Assembly (NCBI RefSeq): GCF_002899455.1
Contig: NZ_PPFB01000001.1
Location: 186,001-250,000, forward strand
Origin: Streptomyces sp. DH-12
GTDB taxonomy: Bacteria > Actinomycetota > Actinomycetes > Streptomycetales > Streptomycetaceae
Length of the DNA stretch: 64,000 nucleotides
Direction of reading: 5' to 3'
This document shows, piece after piece, positions 1 through 27,100 of this stretch; within the stretch, counting starts at the first letter, position 1, and every line of letters begins with the position of its first letter. The notes under the pieces are model-generated. The model did not search any database. It saw nothing but the letters and a program-made list of their open reading frames with translations, and was not told where the DNA came from. The translations under genes were made by a program, and so were the position numbers.

Positions 1-1
1 C

Positions 2-3000
2 ACACCCTCGGACGTGGACGCGGTGGAGGCCCACGGCACCGGTACCAAGCTGGGTGACCCGATCGAGGCGCAGGCCCTGCTGGCCACCTACGGGCAGGAC
101 CGTGACCCCGACCGGCCGCTGTGGCTCGGTTCGATCAAGTCCAACATCGGGCACACCCAGGCCGCCGCCGGTGTGGCGGGGATCATCAAGATGGTCGAGG
201 CGATGCGCCACGGCGAGTTGCCGCGCACGTTGCACGTGGACGAACCGACCGCGCAGGTCGACTGGAACGAGGGCGCGGTCGAACTGCTCACCGAGGAGCG
301 GGCGTGGCCGCGCCCCGAAGACCGTCCGCGCCGGGCGGGCGTCTCCTCCTTCGGCGTCAGCGGCACCAACGCCCACGTCATCCTGGAACAGGGCCCGGAA
401 CCGGAGACCGCACCGCGCCCGAAGCCCGTGACGTCCTCCGATGCCACGGACGGCACCGTCCCGTGGACGGTCTCCGGCCGATCCGCCGAGGCGCTGCGCT
501 GGCAGGCCGCACGCCTGCTGGGCGCGTTGACCGATGAGCCGGTGGCCGATGTGGGCTTCTCGCTGGCGACGACGCGTGCGCATCTGCCGCACCGGGCGGT
601 GGTGGTGGGTGCTTCGCGTGAGGCGCTGCTCGAGGGTGTGTCGGCGGTGGCTGAGGGTCGTGGTGCGGCGGGTGTGGTCGAGGGTGTGGCGGGTGAGCCG
701 GGCCGGGTGGCGTTCGTGTTCCCCGGGCAGGGGTCGCAGTGGCAGGGCATGGCCGTGGAACTGCTCGGCTGCTCGCCGGTGTTCGCCGCGCGGATGGCGG
801 AGTGCGGTGAGGCGCTGTCGGCGTTCACCGACTGGTCGCTGGACGACGCCCTGCACGGCCGGGTGGACACCGAGCGGGTGGACGTGGTCCAGCCGCTGCT
901 GTTCGCCGTGATGGTCTCCCTGGCGGCGGTGTGGGAGGACTGGGGGGTTCGCCCCTCGGCGGTGATCGGTCACTCCCAGGGAGAGATCGCCGCCGCGTGT
1001 GTGGCGGGCGTGCTGTCGTTGCGGGACGCGGCGCGTGTGGTGGCGTTGCGGTCGCGGGCGATCGTGGCGCTGGCGGGCAGGGGCGGGATGGTGTCCGTGC
1101 CGCTGCCGGTGGACCGGGTGCGTGAGGACCTGGCCGGCTACGAGGGCCGGGTCTCGGTCGCGGCGGTCAACGGCCCGGCCTCCGTGGTGGTCTCCGGCGA
1201 CGTCGAGGGCCTGGACGCTCTCATGGCGCACTGGACGGAGGGGGGTGTGCGTGCCCGTCGGATCGCGGTGGACTACGCCTCCCACTCCGCCCACGTGGAG
1301 GAGCTGAAGGACGAACTCCTTCAGATCCTGTCCCCCATCGAGCCGAGAGCCGGGCGGATACCGGTGTATTCGACGGTGACGGGTGTGGCGGAGGACGGTT
1401 CGGGCTTCGACGCCGCGTACTGGTTCACCAACCTGCGCCGGACGGTGGAGTTCGAGACCGCCACCCGCAGTCTCCTCGCCGACGGTTACGGCGTGTTCGT
1501 GGAGTCGAGTCCGCATCCGGTGGTGAGTCTGGGGGTGCAGGAGACGATCGAGGACAGCCCGTCCGCTGCCTCGGCCGTCACCGTGGGCTCGTTGCGCCGG
1601 AACGACGGCGGTCTGGACCGGATGCTGCTCTCCCTCGCCGAACTCCACGTCCACGGTGTCTCGCCGGACTGGACGAGGGTCTTCCCCACCGCCGCCCGCC
1701 GCGTCGACCTGCCCACCTATGCCTTCCAGCGTGAGCGGTACTGGCTGGAGCCGGGTCCTGGTGTGCGCGGTGACGTCTCCTCTGCGGGGCTGGTCGCGGC
1801 GGACCATCCGCTGCTGGGCGCGGCGGTCGAGCTGGCTCAGGGGCAGGGTGCGCTGCTGACGGGGCGGCTGTCGCTGGAGACGCATCCCTGGCTCGCCGAC
1901 CACGTCGTGGCCGGGCGCGTCGTCGTCCCCGGCACCGCCCTTCTCGAACTGGCCCTGCGCGCGGGCGCCGAGACCGGGAGCGCGGTCGTCGAAGAACTGA
2001 CCCTGGAGACGCCCCTGGTGCTCGGCGCCTCCGGAGCGACCGATGTCCAGGTGTCGGTGGGCGAGCGGGAGGAGTCCGGCCGGCGTGCCGTCCACCTCCA
2101 CTCCTGCCCGGCCGGTTCCGGCACCCGGTCCTGGACCCGGCACGCTTCCGGCGTGCTGCGTGACCAGCCGGAGCACGAGGTTTCCGCACCTTCCGGAGCG
2201 TTCGCCCCCGGAGCGGCCTGGCCGCCGGCCCAGGCCGAGCCCGTCCCCCTCGATCACGGGTACGACCTGCTCGCCTCGCACGGCGTCGAGTACGGCCCCG
2301 CCTTCCGAGGTCTGCGGCGGCTGTGGCGCCTCGGCGAGGAACTCTTCGCAGAGGTGGAACTCCCCGAAGGCGTGCGGAGCGCGGGGGCGGCCTTCTCCCT
2401 CCACCCCGCCCTGCTCGACGCCGCGCTGCACGCCCTCGGCCTCGGTGGCTTCGTCGGCGAGGCCGAGGGACCGTGGTTGCCCTTCTGCTGGCGTGAGGTG
2501 GCGTTGGCGGCCACAGGGCCGGGCGCCCTGCGCGTGCGGTTGAGCCGCGTCGGGGGCGAGGCCGTCGAGGTGGAACTCGCCGACCGGTCGGGCACGCACG
2601 TGGGCCGCGTCGCCGCCCTCGACCTGCGGCCGCTCGCCCTCGACCAGCTCGACCAGCTCGGACCGGAGGAGAACGCCGACGATCTCTTCGTCCCCACCTG
2701 GCAGCCCCTTTCCGCCGCCCGGTCCGCCGATTCCACCGGGCAGGACACGGCGGTCCGCGTCGTCGACCTGACCGGCGCCGGGAACGGCGTTCCGCAGGTG
2801 CACAGTCTGGTGGCCCAGGCGCTGGCGACCGTGCGGGAATGGCTGGCCGACGAGGAGAACGCCCGGAGCACGCTCCTGGTCGTGACCCGGGGCGCCGTCG
2901 TCGCGGCCGAGGGCGAGGTGGACCTCCCCGCCGCGGGCGCCTGGGGTCTGCTGCGCTCCGCCCAGGCCGAACACCCCGGACGGTTCGTCCTCCTCGACAC

Positions 3001-6000
3001 CGACCGCGCTCTCGAACCCGCCGAAATCCCGTCCCTGCTCGCCCGGGACGAACCGCAGCTCGCGATCAGGGGCGAGCAGATCCTCGCCTTCCGCCTGCTG
3101 CGCCCCGGGACGGCCGCCGCCACACCCGTCCCCGAACTCGGCACCCCTGCCCCTGCTGCCGACGCCGAGGACGCCGGAGGCGTGGCGGTGCCGGTGTTCT
3201 CGGGTCGTGGTGTGGTGTTGGTGACGGGTGGGACGGGGGTTTTGGGTGGTGTGGTGGCGCGGCATCTGGTGGCGGTGCACGGGGTGCGTCGTCTGGTGCT
3301 GACGAGTCGTCGGGGTGCGGCGGCTGAGGGTGCGGAGGTGTTGCGGGAGGAGTTGCTGGGGCTGGGGGCTGCCGAGGTGGCGGTGGTGGCCTGTGATGTG
3401 GCTGATCGTGGTGCGGTGGCCGGGCTGCTGGATGTGTTTGCGGTGTCGGCGGTGGTGCATGCCGCGGGTGTGCTGGATGACGGTGTGGTGGAGTCGGTGA
3501 CCGCGGAGCGGTTGTCGGCGGTGTTGCGGCCGAAGGTGGACGGGGCGTGGTGGCTGCATGAGCTGACGGTCGAGCGGGGTGTCGAGCTGGATGCCTTCGT
3601 GTTGTTCTCGTCGGCCGCCGGGGTGTTCGGCGGGGCGGGTCAGGGTGCGTATGCGGCGGCCAATGCGGTGCTGGACGGGCTGGCGCTTCACCGGCGTTCG
3701 CTGGGGTTGGCCGGGCAGTCGCTGGCGTGGGGGCTGTGGGCCGAGGCCAGCGGGATGACCGGCCACCTCGACGCCACCGCCCTGCGCCGGCTCCACCGGA
3801 ACACCGGCGCCCTCTCCACCGAGGACGGGCTCGCCCTCCTCGACCGGGCGCTCGCCACCCGCGAGCCCGTCCTCGTCCCCATGCCGCTCGACCTGGCACG
3901 GACCCGTGCCCGGTCGCGCACCGAAGGTGTGCCGCCGCTGCTGCGGGCGCTCGTCCGCGCCCTGCCGCGCCGGGCGGCGGCCGACACCGCTCCGGCCGCG
4001 ACCGCCGAGGCGTACGCCGGGCTCACCCCCGGCGAGCTGCGGGAGCGGATGCTCGCGGTCGTCCGCGAGCAGGCCGCCGCCACCCTCGGGCACCGGGGGC
4101 CGGAGGCCGTCGAACCGCACCGGGCCTTCAAGGAACTGGGCTTCGACTCGCTGACCGCCGTCGAACTGCGCAACCGGATCGCCGCCGTCACCGGCCGGCG
4201 CCTCCCCCCGACGCTCGTCTTCGACTTCCCCACCCCCGAGGCACTCGCCGGCCACCTCGCGGAGAAGCTCGCCCCCGCTTCCGCGGCCGCTCCCGCAGCG
4301 GCCCGGCCCGCCACCCGCCCGACCGACGAGCCGGTGGCGATCGTCGCCATGAGCTGTCGCTACCCCGGCGGCGTGGACAACCCCGAACGGCTCTGGGACC
4401 TGGTGGCCGAGGGAGCCGACGCGATCGGGGAGTTCCCGGCCGACCGCGGCTGGCCCGTCGAGCAGCTGGTGGAGGCCGGCGCCTCCGCGACCGCGCGCGG
4501 CGGCTTCCTCTACGACGCCGCCGCCTTCGACCCCGCCTTCTTCGGGATCTCGCCGCGTGAGGCGCTGGCGATGGACCCGCAGCAGCGGCTGCTCCTGGAA
4601 ACCTCCTGGGAGGCGTTCGAGCGGGCCGGACTGCGTCCCCAGACGCTGCGCGGCACCCGTACCGGTGTCTTCGCCGGGGTCATGTACCAGGACTACGCCA
4701 CCACCCTCGGCTCCGTGCCCGAGGGAGCCGAGGGCTACATCGGCACCGGGAGTTCGGCGAGCGTCGTCTCCGGGCGGGTCGCCTACACCTTCGGGCTCGA
4801 AGGCCCGGCGGTCACCGTGGACACGGCCTGCTCCTCCTCGCTGGTCGCCCTCCACCTCGCCGCCCAGTCGCTGCGCCAGGGCGAGTGCGACATGGCGCTC
4901 GCGGGCGGCGTCACCGTACTCGCCACCCCTGGACTCTTCACCGAGTTCACCCGGCAGCGCGGGCTCGCCGCCGACGGCCGCTGCAAGTCCTTCGCGGGCG
5001 CGGCCGACGGTTCCGGCTTCAGCGAGGGCGCCGGGATGCTCCTCCTGGAGCGGCTCTCCGACGCCCGCCGCAACGGCCACCAGGTCCTCGCCGTGATCCG
5101 CGGCTCGGCGGTCAACCAGGACGGCGCCTCCAACGGCCTCACCGCCCCCAACGGCCCCTCCCAGCAGCGCGTCATCGGACAGGCGCTGGACGCGGCCGGG
5201 CTCACCCCCGCCGATGTGGACGCCGTCGAGGCGCACGGCACCGGCACCACGCTCGGCGACCCCATCGAGGCCCAGGCGCTGCTGGAGGCGTACGGACAGG
5301 ACCGCGACCCGGACCGGCCGCTGCGGCTGGGGTCGATCAAGTCGAACATCGGCCACACCCAGGCCGCCGCCGGCGTCGCCGGCGTCATCAAGATGGTCGA
5401 GGCGATGCGCCACGGCCTGCTGCCGAAGACCCTTCACGTCGACGAGCCGACCCCGCACGTCGACTGGTCCGCGGGCGCCGTCGAGCTGCTGACCGAGCCG
5501 CTCCCCTGGCCGCGCCAGGAGCACCGGCCCCGCCGGGCGGGCGTCTCCTCCTTCGGGATCAGCGGCACCAACGCCCACCTCATCGTCGAAGAGCCCACCG
5601 ACACCGCTCCCGCCGACGCCAACCCTGCCATGCCGGACGCCGAGGCACCGGCCGGCCCGCTTCCCTGGCTGCTCAGCGGACGCAGCGGCCCGGCCCTGCG
5701 CGCCCAGGCGGCCCGCCTCCGCGACCACCTGGCACACCATCCCACGCTCGACCCGCGCGACGTGGCGTACTCCCTGGCCACCACCCGGACCCCGTTCACG
5801 CACCGCGCCGTCCTCACCGGCACCGGCCCGGAGCTCACCGCCGCCCTCGACCGGCTCGCGGCCGGCGCCCCCGTCCCCGGAACCGCCACCGGACGCGCGG
5901 ACACGGCCCGCAGGGCCGCCTTCCTCTTCCCCGGCCAGGGCAGCCAGCGCGCCGGGGCCGGCCGGGAGCTGTACCGGACCGAGCCGGTCTTCGCAGCCCG

Positions 6001-9000
6001 CCTGGACGAGGTGTGCGCCCACTTCGACGCCCACCTCGACCGGCCGCTGCGCGAGGTGCTGTTCGCCGAACCCGGCACCGAGGACGCCCGCCTCCTGGAC
6101 CGCACCCGGTACACCCAGCCCGCCCTCTTCACGCTCGGTACCGCCCTCTTCGGCCTGCTGGAGCACTGGGGGGTGCGCCCCGACGCCCTCCTCGGCCACT
6201 CCGTCGGCGAACTCGCCGCCGCCCACGCGGCGGGCGTGATGACCCTCCCCGACGCCTGCGCGCTGGTGGCCGCCCGGGGCCGCCTCATGGAGTCGCTGCC
6301 CGAGACCGGCGCCATGGTCGCGATCGGCGCCGGTGAGGAGGACGTCCGCGCCCGCGCGGCCGAGTACGGCGACCGCCTCGGCATCGCCGCGGTCAACGGC
6401 CCCCGTTCCACCGTCGTCTCCGGCGACACGGACGCCGTCCTGCACCTCGCCGAGCGGTGCGCCGCCGAGGGCCACCGCACCAAGCGGCTCGCCGTCAGCC
6501 ACGCCTTCCACTCCGTCCACATGGACGCGATCCTCGCGGAGTTCGGCGAGACCGCCGCCGCCCTCACCTACCACCCGGCCCGCATTCCCGTGGTCTCGAA
6601 CGTCACCGGCGGCGTACTCACCGCCGACACGCCCATGGACGCCGCCTACTGGGTCCGGCACGTCCGCGACGGTGTCCGCTTCCTCGACGGCGTCCGCTGC
6701 CTGGACGCGCTGGGCACCGGCACCTATCTGGAGCTCGGCCCCGACGGCGTGCTCTCCGCGATGGCCGCCGACTGCCTGCCCGACCGCCCCTCCGAGGAGC
6801 AGGACCTGCCCCTCACCGAACCCCTGCTCCGCTCCGGCCACGAGGAGCGGCGCACCGTGCTCACCGCCCTCGGCCGGGCCTGGAGCCGGGGCACCGGAAC
6901 CGACTGGACCGCCGTCCTCGCCGACCCGGCCGCCCGCACCGTCCCCCTGCCCACCTACGCCTTCCAGCGCGAGCACTACTGGCCCCGCCCCGCCCCGGCG
7001 GCGGGGCCGGGCGACGTCACCGCGGCCGGGCTCTCCGCCGCCGGGCACCCGCTCTTCGGCGCCGCCGTGGACCTGCCCGACGGCGCCCTCGTCGCCACCG
7101 CGGCCCTCTCCACCGCCACCCACCCCTGGCTCGCCGACCACGCCGTCCTCGGTTCCGTCCTGCTCCCCGGCGCCGCCTTCCTCGAACTCGCCCTCTGGGC
7201 GGGGAGCCGGACCGGCCTGACCACCGTCGGCGAACTCACTCTCGAAACGCCCCTCGTCCTGCCCGAGTCCACCCCGGTCCACCTCCGCCTCGCCGTCGAG
7301 GCTCCCGGACAGGACGGCAGCCGCGCCTTCACCGTCCACACCCGCCCCCCGGGCCGGGACGACGACACCGGGGCCTGGACCCGCCACGCCCGCGGCGTCC
7401 TCGAGCCGGACACCGCGGCCGGTCCCCCGGCCGGCCGCGAGGAACTGGGGAACGCCGCCCCCTGGCCCCCCGCCGGGGCCGAACCCCTCCCCACCGACGG
7501 GCTCTACCCCGCGCTCGCCGAGGCCGGATTCTCCTACGGGCCCTCCTTCCAGGGCCTGCGCGCCGCCTGGCGCCACGACGGCGCCGTCCTCGCCGAGGTC
7601 TCCCTGCCCGACACCGCCGCCGACCACGGGTCCCCCTGGACCCTGCACCCCGCCCTGCTGGACGCGGCCCTGCACACCGTCGCCCTCGGCGGCCTCCTCG
7701 ACACCACCGCCGGCAGCCTCCCCTTCGCCTTCACCGGGGTACGGGTGGACGGCGGCGCCACCGGGCCCCTCCGGGTCCGGGTCGCGGCGACCGGCAACGA
7801 CACCGTGGGCGTGGAACTCGCCGACGCCACCGGCGCTCCGGTCGGCACCGTCGGCTCCCTGGTCCTGCGCCCCCTGTCCACCGAACAGCTCTCCGCCTCC
7901 CGGCGTGCCGCCGGGACCTCCGCCCTCCACCGTCAGGAATGGGTCCCCGCCCCGGCCCGGGTCCCGGCGGACGGCGACCCGCGCCCCGCCACCTGGGTCC
8001 ACCTCGGTGACGCCCCCGACGGCGGGCCGTCCTACCCCGACCTGGCCGCCCTGGCCGCCGCCCTCGACGCGGGCGCCCCCGCGCCCGAGGCCGTCCTCCT
8101 GGTCCAGGACGCCGCCGCCGACGGGCGTCTCGACGCCGCCGCCCCGCTCGCCGACCCGGCACCCGCACTCCACGCCCTCCTCGGTCTCCTCCAGGAGTTC
8201 CTCGCGGACCAGCGGCTCGCCGACACCCGGCTCGTCCTCGTCACCCGGGGAGCCGTGGCCGTCGACGACACCGAAGTCGTCGCCCCCGACCTCGCCGCCC
8301 TCTGCGGACTGGTCCGCTCCGCCCAGGCGGAGAACCCCGGCCAGTTCCTCCTCGTCGACACCGACGACCCCGCCACCGTCACCCGGCACCTGCCCGCCCT
8401 CAGGCGGCTCGGCGCCCCCGAGGCGGCCCTGCGCCACGGCAGGCTCCGCACCCCGAAGCTCATCCGGCTCCCCGCGCCGCCGGCGACCGGCGTGGCAACC
8501 GCCAGGCCGCTCGCCGGCCCGGACGGCGAGGGCACCGTCCTGGTCACCGGCGCCACCGGCTCGCTCGGCGGGCTCGTCGCCCGCCACCTGGTCACCGCCC
8601 ACGGCGTCCGGCGGCTCCTGCTGACCAGCCGGAGCGGCCCCGCCGCCGACGGCGCCACCGCCCTCGCCGACGAACTGCGCGCCCTCGGCGCCCACATCGA
8701 CCTGACCGCCTGCGACATGGCCGACCGCACCGCGGTCGCCGGTCTCCTCGGCGCTCTTTCCGCCGCCCACCCCCTGACCGCCGTCATCCACGCCGCCGGC
8801 GTCCTCGACGACGCCACCCTCACCTCCCTCACCCCCGAACGCCTGGACCGGGTGCTGCGGCCCAAGGCCGACGCGGCACGCCACCTGCACGCGCTCACCC
8901 GCGACCTGGACCTCGCCGCGTTCGTCCTCTTCTCGTCGGCGGCCGCCCCCCTCGGCGCCCCCGGGCAGGGCAACTACGCCGCCGCCAACGCCTACCTCGA

Positions 9001-9874
9001 CGCCCTCGCCCGCCACCGCGTCGCCGCCGGACTCACCGCCGTCTCCCTGGCCTGGGGCTCGTGGGCCCCCGACGGCGGCATGGCCGCCCGGCTCGGCGAG
9101 GGCGACGCCCGGCGCATGAACCGCTCCGGCGTCCTCCCGCTCTCCGCCCAGGAGGGCCTGGACCTCCTTGACCGCGCCCTCCTCGACCCCGCCCGACCCG
9201 GGCCCGCCCCGCTGCCCCTCCGCACCGACCTCGCCGCCCTGCGGACGCAGGCCGCCACCGGCCTCGTCCACCCGCTTCTCAGCAGCCTCGTCCCCGCCGC
9301 CCCCGTCCGCTCCGGCGGCACCGGGTCCCCGGCGGCGGGGAGCGGCGGCGCCGAACCGCTCCGCGACCGGCTCGCCGCCCTCCCCGACGACGAGCGCGGG
9401 CCGGAGGTGCTGCGTTTGGTCCGCGCCGAGGCCGCCCAGGTCCTCGGCCACGCCGGCACCGAGGGCGTCGAGGCCGGGCGCGGCTTCCTCGACATGGGCT
9501 TCGACTCCCTCACCGCCGTCGAACTCCGCAACCGGCTCGCCGCTCTCACGGGCGTCCGGCTCCCCTCCACGCTGATCTTCGACCATCCCACCCCCGAGGC
9601 CCTGGCCGCCCACCTCGCCGACGGCCTGGACGCCTCCGGTGAGCAGGGGGGAGCCGCGCTCCTCGCCGAACTGGACCGCATCGACCAGGCCCTCGCGGCC
9701 AGCGAGCTGGACGCGGTCGTCCGCCTCGGCGTCACCGCCCGCCTGCGCTCGCTGCTGGCGCGGTACGAGCAGACGGCGGAGGAGACCGGCCCGGCCGACC
9801 TCGCGACGAAGATCGACGGCGCCTCCGACCACGAGATCTTCGACTTCATCGACAACGAGCTGGGGACGGTCTGA
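2..9874 (+). CDS. Modular type I PKS, left end cut off: [KS]-AT-DH-KR-ACP / KS-AT-DH-KR-ACP
   Basis: The reading frame is already open at base 2, inside a ketosynthase (HGTGT, then NIGHTQ), so the gene starts upstream. Module A continues with an AT (about nt 706-1740; GHSQG and YASH, the methylmalonyl signature), a DH (1800-2650; [10 protein letters not shown] fits HxxxGxxxxP), a KR (3208-3760; [12 protein letters not shown], Tyr and Asn present, B-type) and an ACP (4050-4270; LGFDSL). Module B has a KS (4328-5590; TACSSSL), an AT (5918-6975; HAFH, malonyl), a DH (7033-7870; [10 protein letters not shown]), a KR (8530-9070; LDD, B-type) and an ACP (9380-9620). No enoylreductase is visible, so each module should leave a double bond, giving a diene with one methyl branch. 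The C-terminal helices and the [13 protein letters not shown] tail form a docking domain, which fits handover to the next gene 92 bp downstream. Domain calls are firm; AT specificity is a motif prediction. Confidence 0.96.
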   Translation, partial: TPSDVDAVEAHGTGTKLGDPIEAQALLATYGQDRDPDRPLWLGSIKSNIGHTQAAAGVAGIIKMVEAMRHGELPRTLHVDEPTAQVDWNEGAVELLTEERAWPRPEDRPRRAGVSSFGVSGTNAHVILEQGPEPETAPRPKPVTSSDATDGTVPWTVSGRSAEALRWQAARLLGALTDEPVADVGFSLATTRAHLPHRAVVVGASREALLEGVSAVAEGRGAAGVVEGVAGEPGRVAFVFPGQGSQWQGMAVELLGCSPVFAARMAECGEALSAFTDWSLDDALHGRVDTERVDVVQPLLFAVMVSLAAVWEDWGVRPSAVIGHSQGEIAAACVAGVLSLRDAARVVALRSRAIVALAGRGGMVSVPLPVDRVREDLAGYEGRVSVAAVNGPASVVVSGDVEGLDALMAHWTEGGVRARRIAVDYASHSAHVEELKDELLQILSPIEPRAGRIPVYSTVTGVAEDGSGFDAAYWFTNLRRTVEFETATRSLLADGYGVFVESSPHPVVSLGVQETIEDSPSAASAVTVGSLRRNDGGLDRMLLSLAELHVHGVSPDWTRVFPTAARRVDLPTYAFQRERYWLEPGPGVRGDVSSAGLVAADHPLLGAAVELAQGQGALLTGRLSLETHPWLADHVVAGRVVVPGTALLELALRAGAETGSAVVEELTLETPLVLGASGATDVQVSVGEREESGRRAVHLHSCPAGSGTRSWTRHASGVLRDQPEHEVSAPSGAFAPGAAWPPAQAEPVPLDHGYDLLASHGVEYGPAFRGLRRLWRLGEELFAEVELPEGVRSAGAAFSLHPALLDAALHALGLGGFVGEAEGPWLPFCWREVALAATGPGALRVRLSRVGGEAVEVELADRSGTHVGRVAALDLRPLALDQLDQLGPEENADDLFVPTWQPLSAARSADSTGQDTAVRVVDLTGAGNGVPQVHSLVAQALATVREWLADEENARSTLLVVTRGAVVAAEGEVDLPAAGAWGLLRSAQAEHPGRFVLLDTDRALEPAEIPSLLARDEPQLAIRGEQILAFRLLRPGTAAATPVPELGTPAPAADAEDAGGVAVPVFSGRGVVLVTGGTGVLGGVVARHLVAVHGVRRLVLTSRRGAAAEGAEVLREELLGLGAAEVAVVACDVADRGAVAGLLDVFAVSAVVHAAGVLDDGVVESVTAERLSAVLRPKVDGAWWLHELTVERGVELDAFVLFSSAAGVFGGAGQGAYAAANAVLDGLALHRRSLGLAGQSLAWGLWAEASGMTGHLDATALRRLHRNTGALSTEDGLALLDRALATREPVLVPMPLDLARTRARSRTEGVPPLLRALVRALPRRAAADTAPAATAEAYAGLTPGELRERMLAVVREQAAATLGHRGPEAVEPHRAFKELGFDSLTAVELRNRIAAVTGRRLPPTLVFDFPTPEALAGHLAEKLAPASAAAPAAARPATRPTDEPVAIVAMSCRYPGGVDNPERLWDLVAEGADAIGEFPADRGWPVEQLVEAGASATARGGFLYDAAAFDPAFFGISPREALAMDPQQRLLLETSWEAFERAGLRPQTLRGTRTGVFAGVMYQDYATTLGSVPEGAEGYIGTGSSASVVSGRVAYTFGLEGPAVTVDTACSSSLVALHLAAQSLRQGECDMALAGGVTVLATPGLFTEFTRQRGLAADGRCKSFAGAADGSGFSEGAGMLLLERLSDARRNGHQVLAVIRGSAVNQDGASNGLTAPNGPSQQRVIGQALDAAGLTPADVDAVEAHGTGTTLGDPIEAQALLEAYGQDRDPDRPLRLGSIKSNIGHTQAAAGVAGVIKMVEAMRHGLLPKTLHVDEPTPHVDWSAGAVELLTEPLPWPRQEHRPRRAGVSSFGISGTNAHLIVEEPTDTAPADANPAMPDAEAPAGPLPWLLSGRSGPALRAQAARLRDHLAHHPTLDPRDVAYSLATTRTPFTHRAVLTGTGPELTAALDRLAAGAPVPGTATGRADTARRAAFLFPGQGSQRAGAGRELYRTEPVFAARLDEVCAHFDAHLDRPLREVLFAEPGTEDARLLDRTRYTQPALFTLGTALFGLLEHWGVRPDALLGHSVGELAAAHAAGVMTLPDACALVAARGRLMESLPETGAMVAIGAGEEDVRARAAEYGDRLGIAAVNGPRSTVVSGDTDAVLHLAERCAAEGHRTKRLAVSHAFHSVHMDAILAEFGETAAALTYHPARIPVVSNVTGGVLTADTPMDAAYWVRHVRDGVRFLDGVRCLDALGTGTYLELGPDGVLSAMAADCLPDRPSEEQDLPLTEPLLRSGHEERRTVLTALGRAWSRGTGTDWTAVLADPAARTVPLPTYAFQREHYWPRPAPAAGPGDVTAAGLSAAGHPLFGAAVDLPDGALVATAALSTATHPWLADHAVLGSVLLPGAAFLELALWAGSRTGLTTVGELTLETPLVLPESTPVHLRLAVEAPGQDGSRAFTVHTRPPGRDDDTGAWTRHARGVLEPDTAAGPPAGREELGNAAPWPPAGAEPLPTDGLYPALAEAGFSYGPSFQGLRAAWRHDGAVLAEVSLPDTAADHGSPWTLHPALLDAALHTVALGGLLDTTAGSLPFAFTGVRVDGGATGPLRVRVAATGNDTVGVELADATGAPVGTVGSLVLRPLSTEQLSASRRAAGTSALHRQEWVPAPARVPADGDPRPATWVHLGDAPDGGPSYPDLAALAAALDAGAPAPEAVLLVQDAAADGRLDAAAPLADPAPALHALLGLLQEFLADQRLADTRLVLVTRGAVAVDDTEVVAPDLAALCGLVRSAQAENPGQFLLVDTDDPATVTRHLPALRRLGAPEAALRHGRLRTPKLIRLPAPPATGVATARPLAGPDGEGTVLVTGATGSLGGLVARHLVTAHGVRRLLLTSRSGPAADGATALADELRALGAHIDLTACDMADRTAVAGLLGALSAAHPLTAVIHAAGVLDDATLTSLTPERLDRVLRPKADAARHLHALTRDLDLAAFVLFSSAAAPLGAPGQGNYAAANAYLDALARHRVAAGLTAVSLAWGSWAPDGGMAARLGEGDARRMNRSGVLPLSAQEGLDLLDRALLDPARPGPAPLPLRTDLAALRTQAATGLVHPLLSSLVPAAPVRSGGTGSPAAGSGGAEPLRDRLAALPDDERGPEVLRLVRAEAAQVLGHAGTEGVEAGRGFLDMGFDSLTAVELRNRLAALTGVRLPSTLIFDHPTPEALAAHLADGLDASGEQGGAALLAELDRIDQALAASELDAVVRLGVTARLRSLLARYEQTAEETGPADLATKIDGASDHEIFDFIDNELGTV
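516..1729 (+). repeat. Copy A of a near-identical 1.2-kb methylmalonyl-AT block
   Basis: The DNA from the end of the KS-AT linker through the AT to the YAFQ motif recurs, with only scattered substitutions by eye, at 11459-12672 and 16073-17286. Codon use inside the block (many gtg, ggt, cgt, tcg) differs from the c-rich third positions on either side. The offsets are constant (about +10943 and +15557), so I see no indels in the block. Confidence 0.9.
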
Positions 9875-9966
9875 CGTGCCCGCCCCCGCACCGCCGGACG
9901 CCGCGGCCCCGCCCCGGCCGGCCCCCCGACCTCCGCACACCGCAGACGCAGACTGGCGAGGACCCC

Positions 9967-24099
<14,133 letters not shown>

Positions 24100-24148
24100 G
24101 TGACCGGCACACCGACGCACACGACGCAGGAGGGGGGCCCACGGGCAG

Positions 24149-27100
24149 ATGGCCAGTGAAGACAAGCTCCGCGACTACCTCAAACGGGTCGTCGCCGAAC
24201 TTCAGCAGACCAGGCAGCGCCTCCACGAGCTGGAGAGCGCACCGCCCGAGCCGATCGCGGTCGTCGGCATGGGCTGCCGCTACCCGGGAGGCGTCCGTTC
24301 CCCGGAGCAGATGTGGAACCTGGTCGCCGACGGCGTCGACGCCGTCACCCACTTCCCCGCCGACCGCGGCTGGGACGTCGACGCCCACTACGACGCCGAC
24401 GCCGACGCCGACCGGCCGGGCACGACCTACACCAGGGAAGGCGGCTTCCTCCACGACGTGGCCGACTTCGACGCCGCCTTCTTCGGCATCTCGCCGCGCG
24501 AGGCCCTCGCCATGGATCCCCAGCAGCGCCTGCTGCTGGAGACCGCGTGGGAGGCGATCGAACGCGCGGGCGTCGACCCGCGCTCCCTGCGGCGCGGACG
24601 CACCGGTGTCTTCGTCGGATGCAGCGGGCAGGACTACACGCCCCTGCTCCTGGGCGCCGCCGAGCCGGTCGAGGGCCACCTCGCCACCGGCAACGCCGGG
24701 AGCGTGGTCTCCGGCCGGATCTCCTACACCTTCGGCTTCGAGGGCCCGGCGGTCACCGTCGACACGGCCTGCTCCTCCTCCCTGGTCGCCGTCCACCTGG
24801 CGATGGGGTCGCTGCGCCGCAACGAGTGCGCGCTCGCCCTCGCCGGAGGGGTGGCGGTGATGGCCACCCCCAGCGCGTTCATCGAGTTCAGCCGCCAGCG
24901 CGGGCTGGCCGCCGACGGGCGCTGCAAGTCCTTCGCCGCCGGCGCCGACGGCACCGGCTGGTCGGAGGGGGCCGGTCTGCTCCTGCTGGAACGCCTCTGC
25001 GACGCCCGCCGCAACGGGCACCCGGTCGTCGCGGTGCTGCGGGGCTCCGCCGTCAACCAGGACGGCGCCTCCAACGGCCTCACCGCTCCCAACGGCCCCG
25101 CCCAGCGCCGCGTCATCCGCCAAGCGCTCGCCGACGCCCGCCTGGACACCTCCGACGTCGACGCGGTGGAGGCCCACGGAACCGGCACCCGCCTCGGCGA
25201 TCCCATCGAGGCGCAGGCGCTGCTGGAGACGTACGGCAAGGACCGGCCGGCCGCCCGCCCGCTGCGGCTCGGGTCACTCAAGTCGAACATCGGCCACACG
25301 CAGGCCGCCTCTGGCGTCGCCGGAATCATCAAGATGGCCATGGCGATGCGCCACGGCGTCCTCCCGAAGACCCTCCACCTGGACGAGCCGACGCCGCACG
25401 TCGACTGGTCCGCCGGCGCCGTGGAACTCCTCCGCGAGGAACGCCCTTGGCCCAGGAGCGGGGAGCGCCCCCGCCGGGCCGGCGTCTCCTCCTTCGGCGT
25501 GAGCGGCACCAATGCCCACGTCATCCTGGAGGAGCCGCCTCCGGCCGAGCCGTCCCCGGCCGCCGTCCCCGCCGGCTCCGGGGCGGCCGGCCCCCCGGTG
25601 GTGGCCTGGCCGGTCTCCGCCCGCTCGTCCGCCGCCCTCCGGGAACAGGCCGCCCGCCTGCGCACCTTCCTCAAGACCCGGCCCGAGGCCACCCCGGCGG
25701 ACGTCGGCTTCTCCCTGGCGACCACCCGTGCCGCCCTGGAGCACCGCGCCGTCGCCGTCGGCTCCACCCGCGACACCCTCCTCGCCCAGCTGGACACCCT
25801 GTCCGGCCGGGGCCCGGTCTCCGCCGGAGGGCTGGGCCTGCTGTTCACGGGTCAGGGTGCGCAGCGGGTCGGGATGGGGCGGGAGTTGTATGCCGCGTAT
25901 CCGGTGTTCGCGGAGGCGTTCGATGCGGTGTGCGCGCGGGTGGACGGTGAGCTGGGCCGGTCGTTGAAGACCGTCACTTTCGAGGGCGAGGGTGAGGGTG
26001 AGGGTGTTGGTCTGCTGGATCGGACGCGGTTCACGCAGGCGGCGTTGTTCGCGGTCGAGGTGGCGTTGTTCCGGCTGCTGGAGTCGTGGGGGGTGCGCCC
26101 GGACGCACTGCTCGGGCATTCGGTGGGGGAGGTCGTGGCCGCGCATGTGGCCGGGGTGCTGGACCTGGACGACGCGTGTGCGTTGGTGGTGGCGCGTGGT
26201 CGGTTGATGGATGCTCTGCCCGCGGGTGGGGCGATGGTGGCGGTCGAGGCGTCGGAGGACGAGGTCCGTGCGGCGCTGGCGGAGGGGGTTTCGGTCGCTG
26301 CGGTGAACGGGCCGCGTGCGGTGGTCGTCTCGGGTGCGGAGGCGGCGGTGGAGCAGGTCGCCGCCGCGCTCGCCGAGCGGGACGCGCGGGTCAAGAAGCT
26401 CACGGTCAGCCACGCCTTCCATTCGGTGTTGATGGATCCGATGCTGGAGGAGTTCCGGCAGGTCGCAAAGACGCTGACCTACGGGCCCGCCCGCATCCCC
26501 GTCGTCTCGAACCTCACCGGTGAGGTCGCCGGGCCTGAGCTGTCCACGCCTGACTACTGGGTGCGGCACGTCCGTGAGGCGGTCCGCTTCGCCGACGGCG
26601 TGCGGACCCTGCACGCCCAAGGCGTCACACGGTTCCTGGAGATCGGGCCGGACGGTGTGCTCACCGCCATGGCGCGCACCACCCTGCCGGAGGCGGAGGA
26701 CGCGCTCTTCGTGCCCGTGCTGCGCAAGAACCGGGACGAGGCGGCCACCCTGGTCACCGCTCTCGGCGAGCTGCACGCGCACGGCGGTGAGGTCGACTGG
26801 GCGGCGTTCTTCGCCGGCACCGGCGCCCGCCGCGTCGACCTGCCCACCTACGCCTTCCAGCACCAGCGCCACTGGCCCACCCTCGCCGCACCGCGGACCG
26901 AGACCGACCCCTGGCACTACCGGATCGCCTGGAGCCCCGTCGAACCCCGTGAGGCCGCAGCCGCCCCCGCCCGCTGGGTCCTGGCCGTGCCCGAGGGAGC
27001 GGGCGCCGACCCGTGGGTACGGGAGGCCGAGGCGGGGCTGCGCGCCGACGGGGCCCGGGTCGACCTGCTGGTGGTCCCGCCGGGCGCCGGAAGCGGTGAA

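Noticed and set aside
14..16. A GTG that could be taken as the start of the first PKS gene
   Set aside because: It lies inside a KS domain and the same frame is open to the window edge, so the gene simply begins upstream.
2650..3200. An enoylreductase domain between DH and KR in the left PKS gene
   Set aside because: The stretch is too short and has no NADPH-binding ER motif. It is the structural half of the KR.
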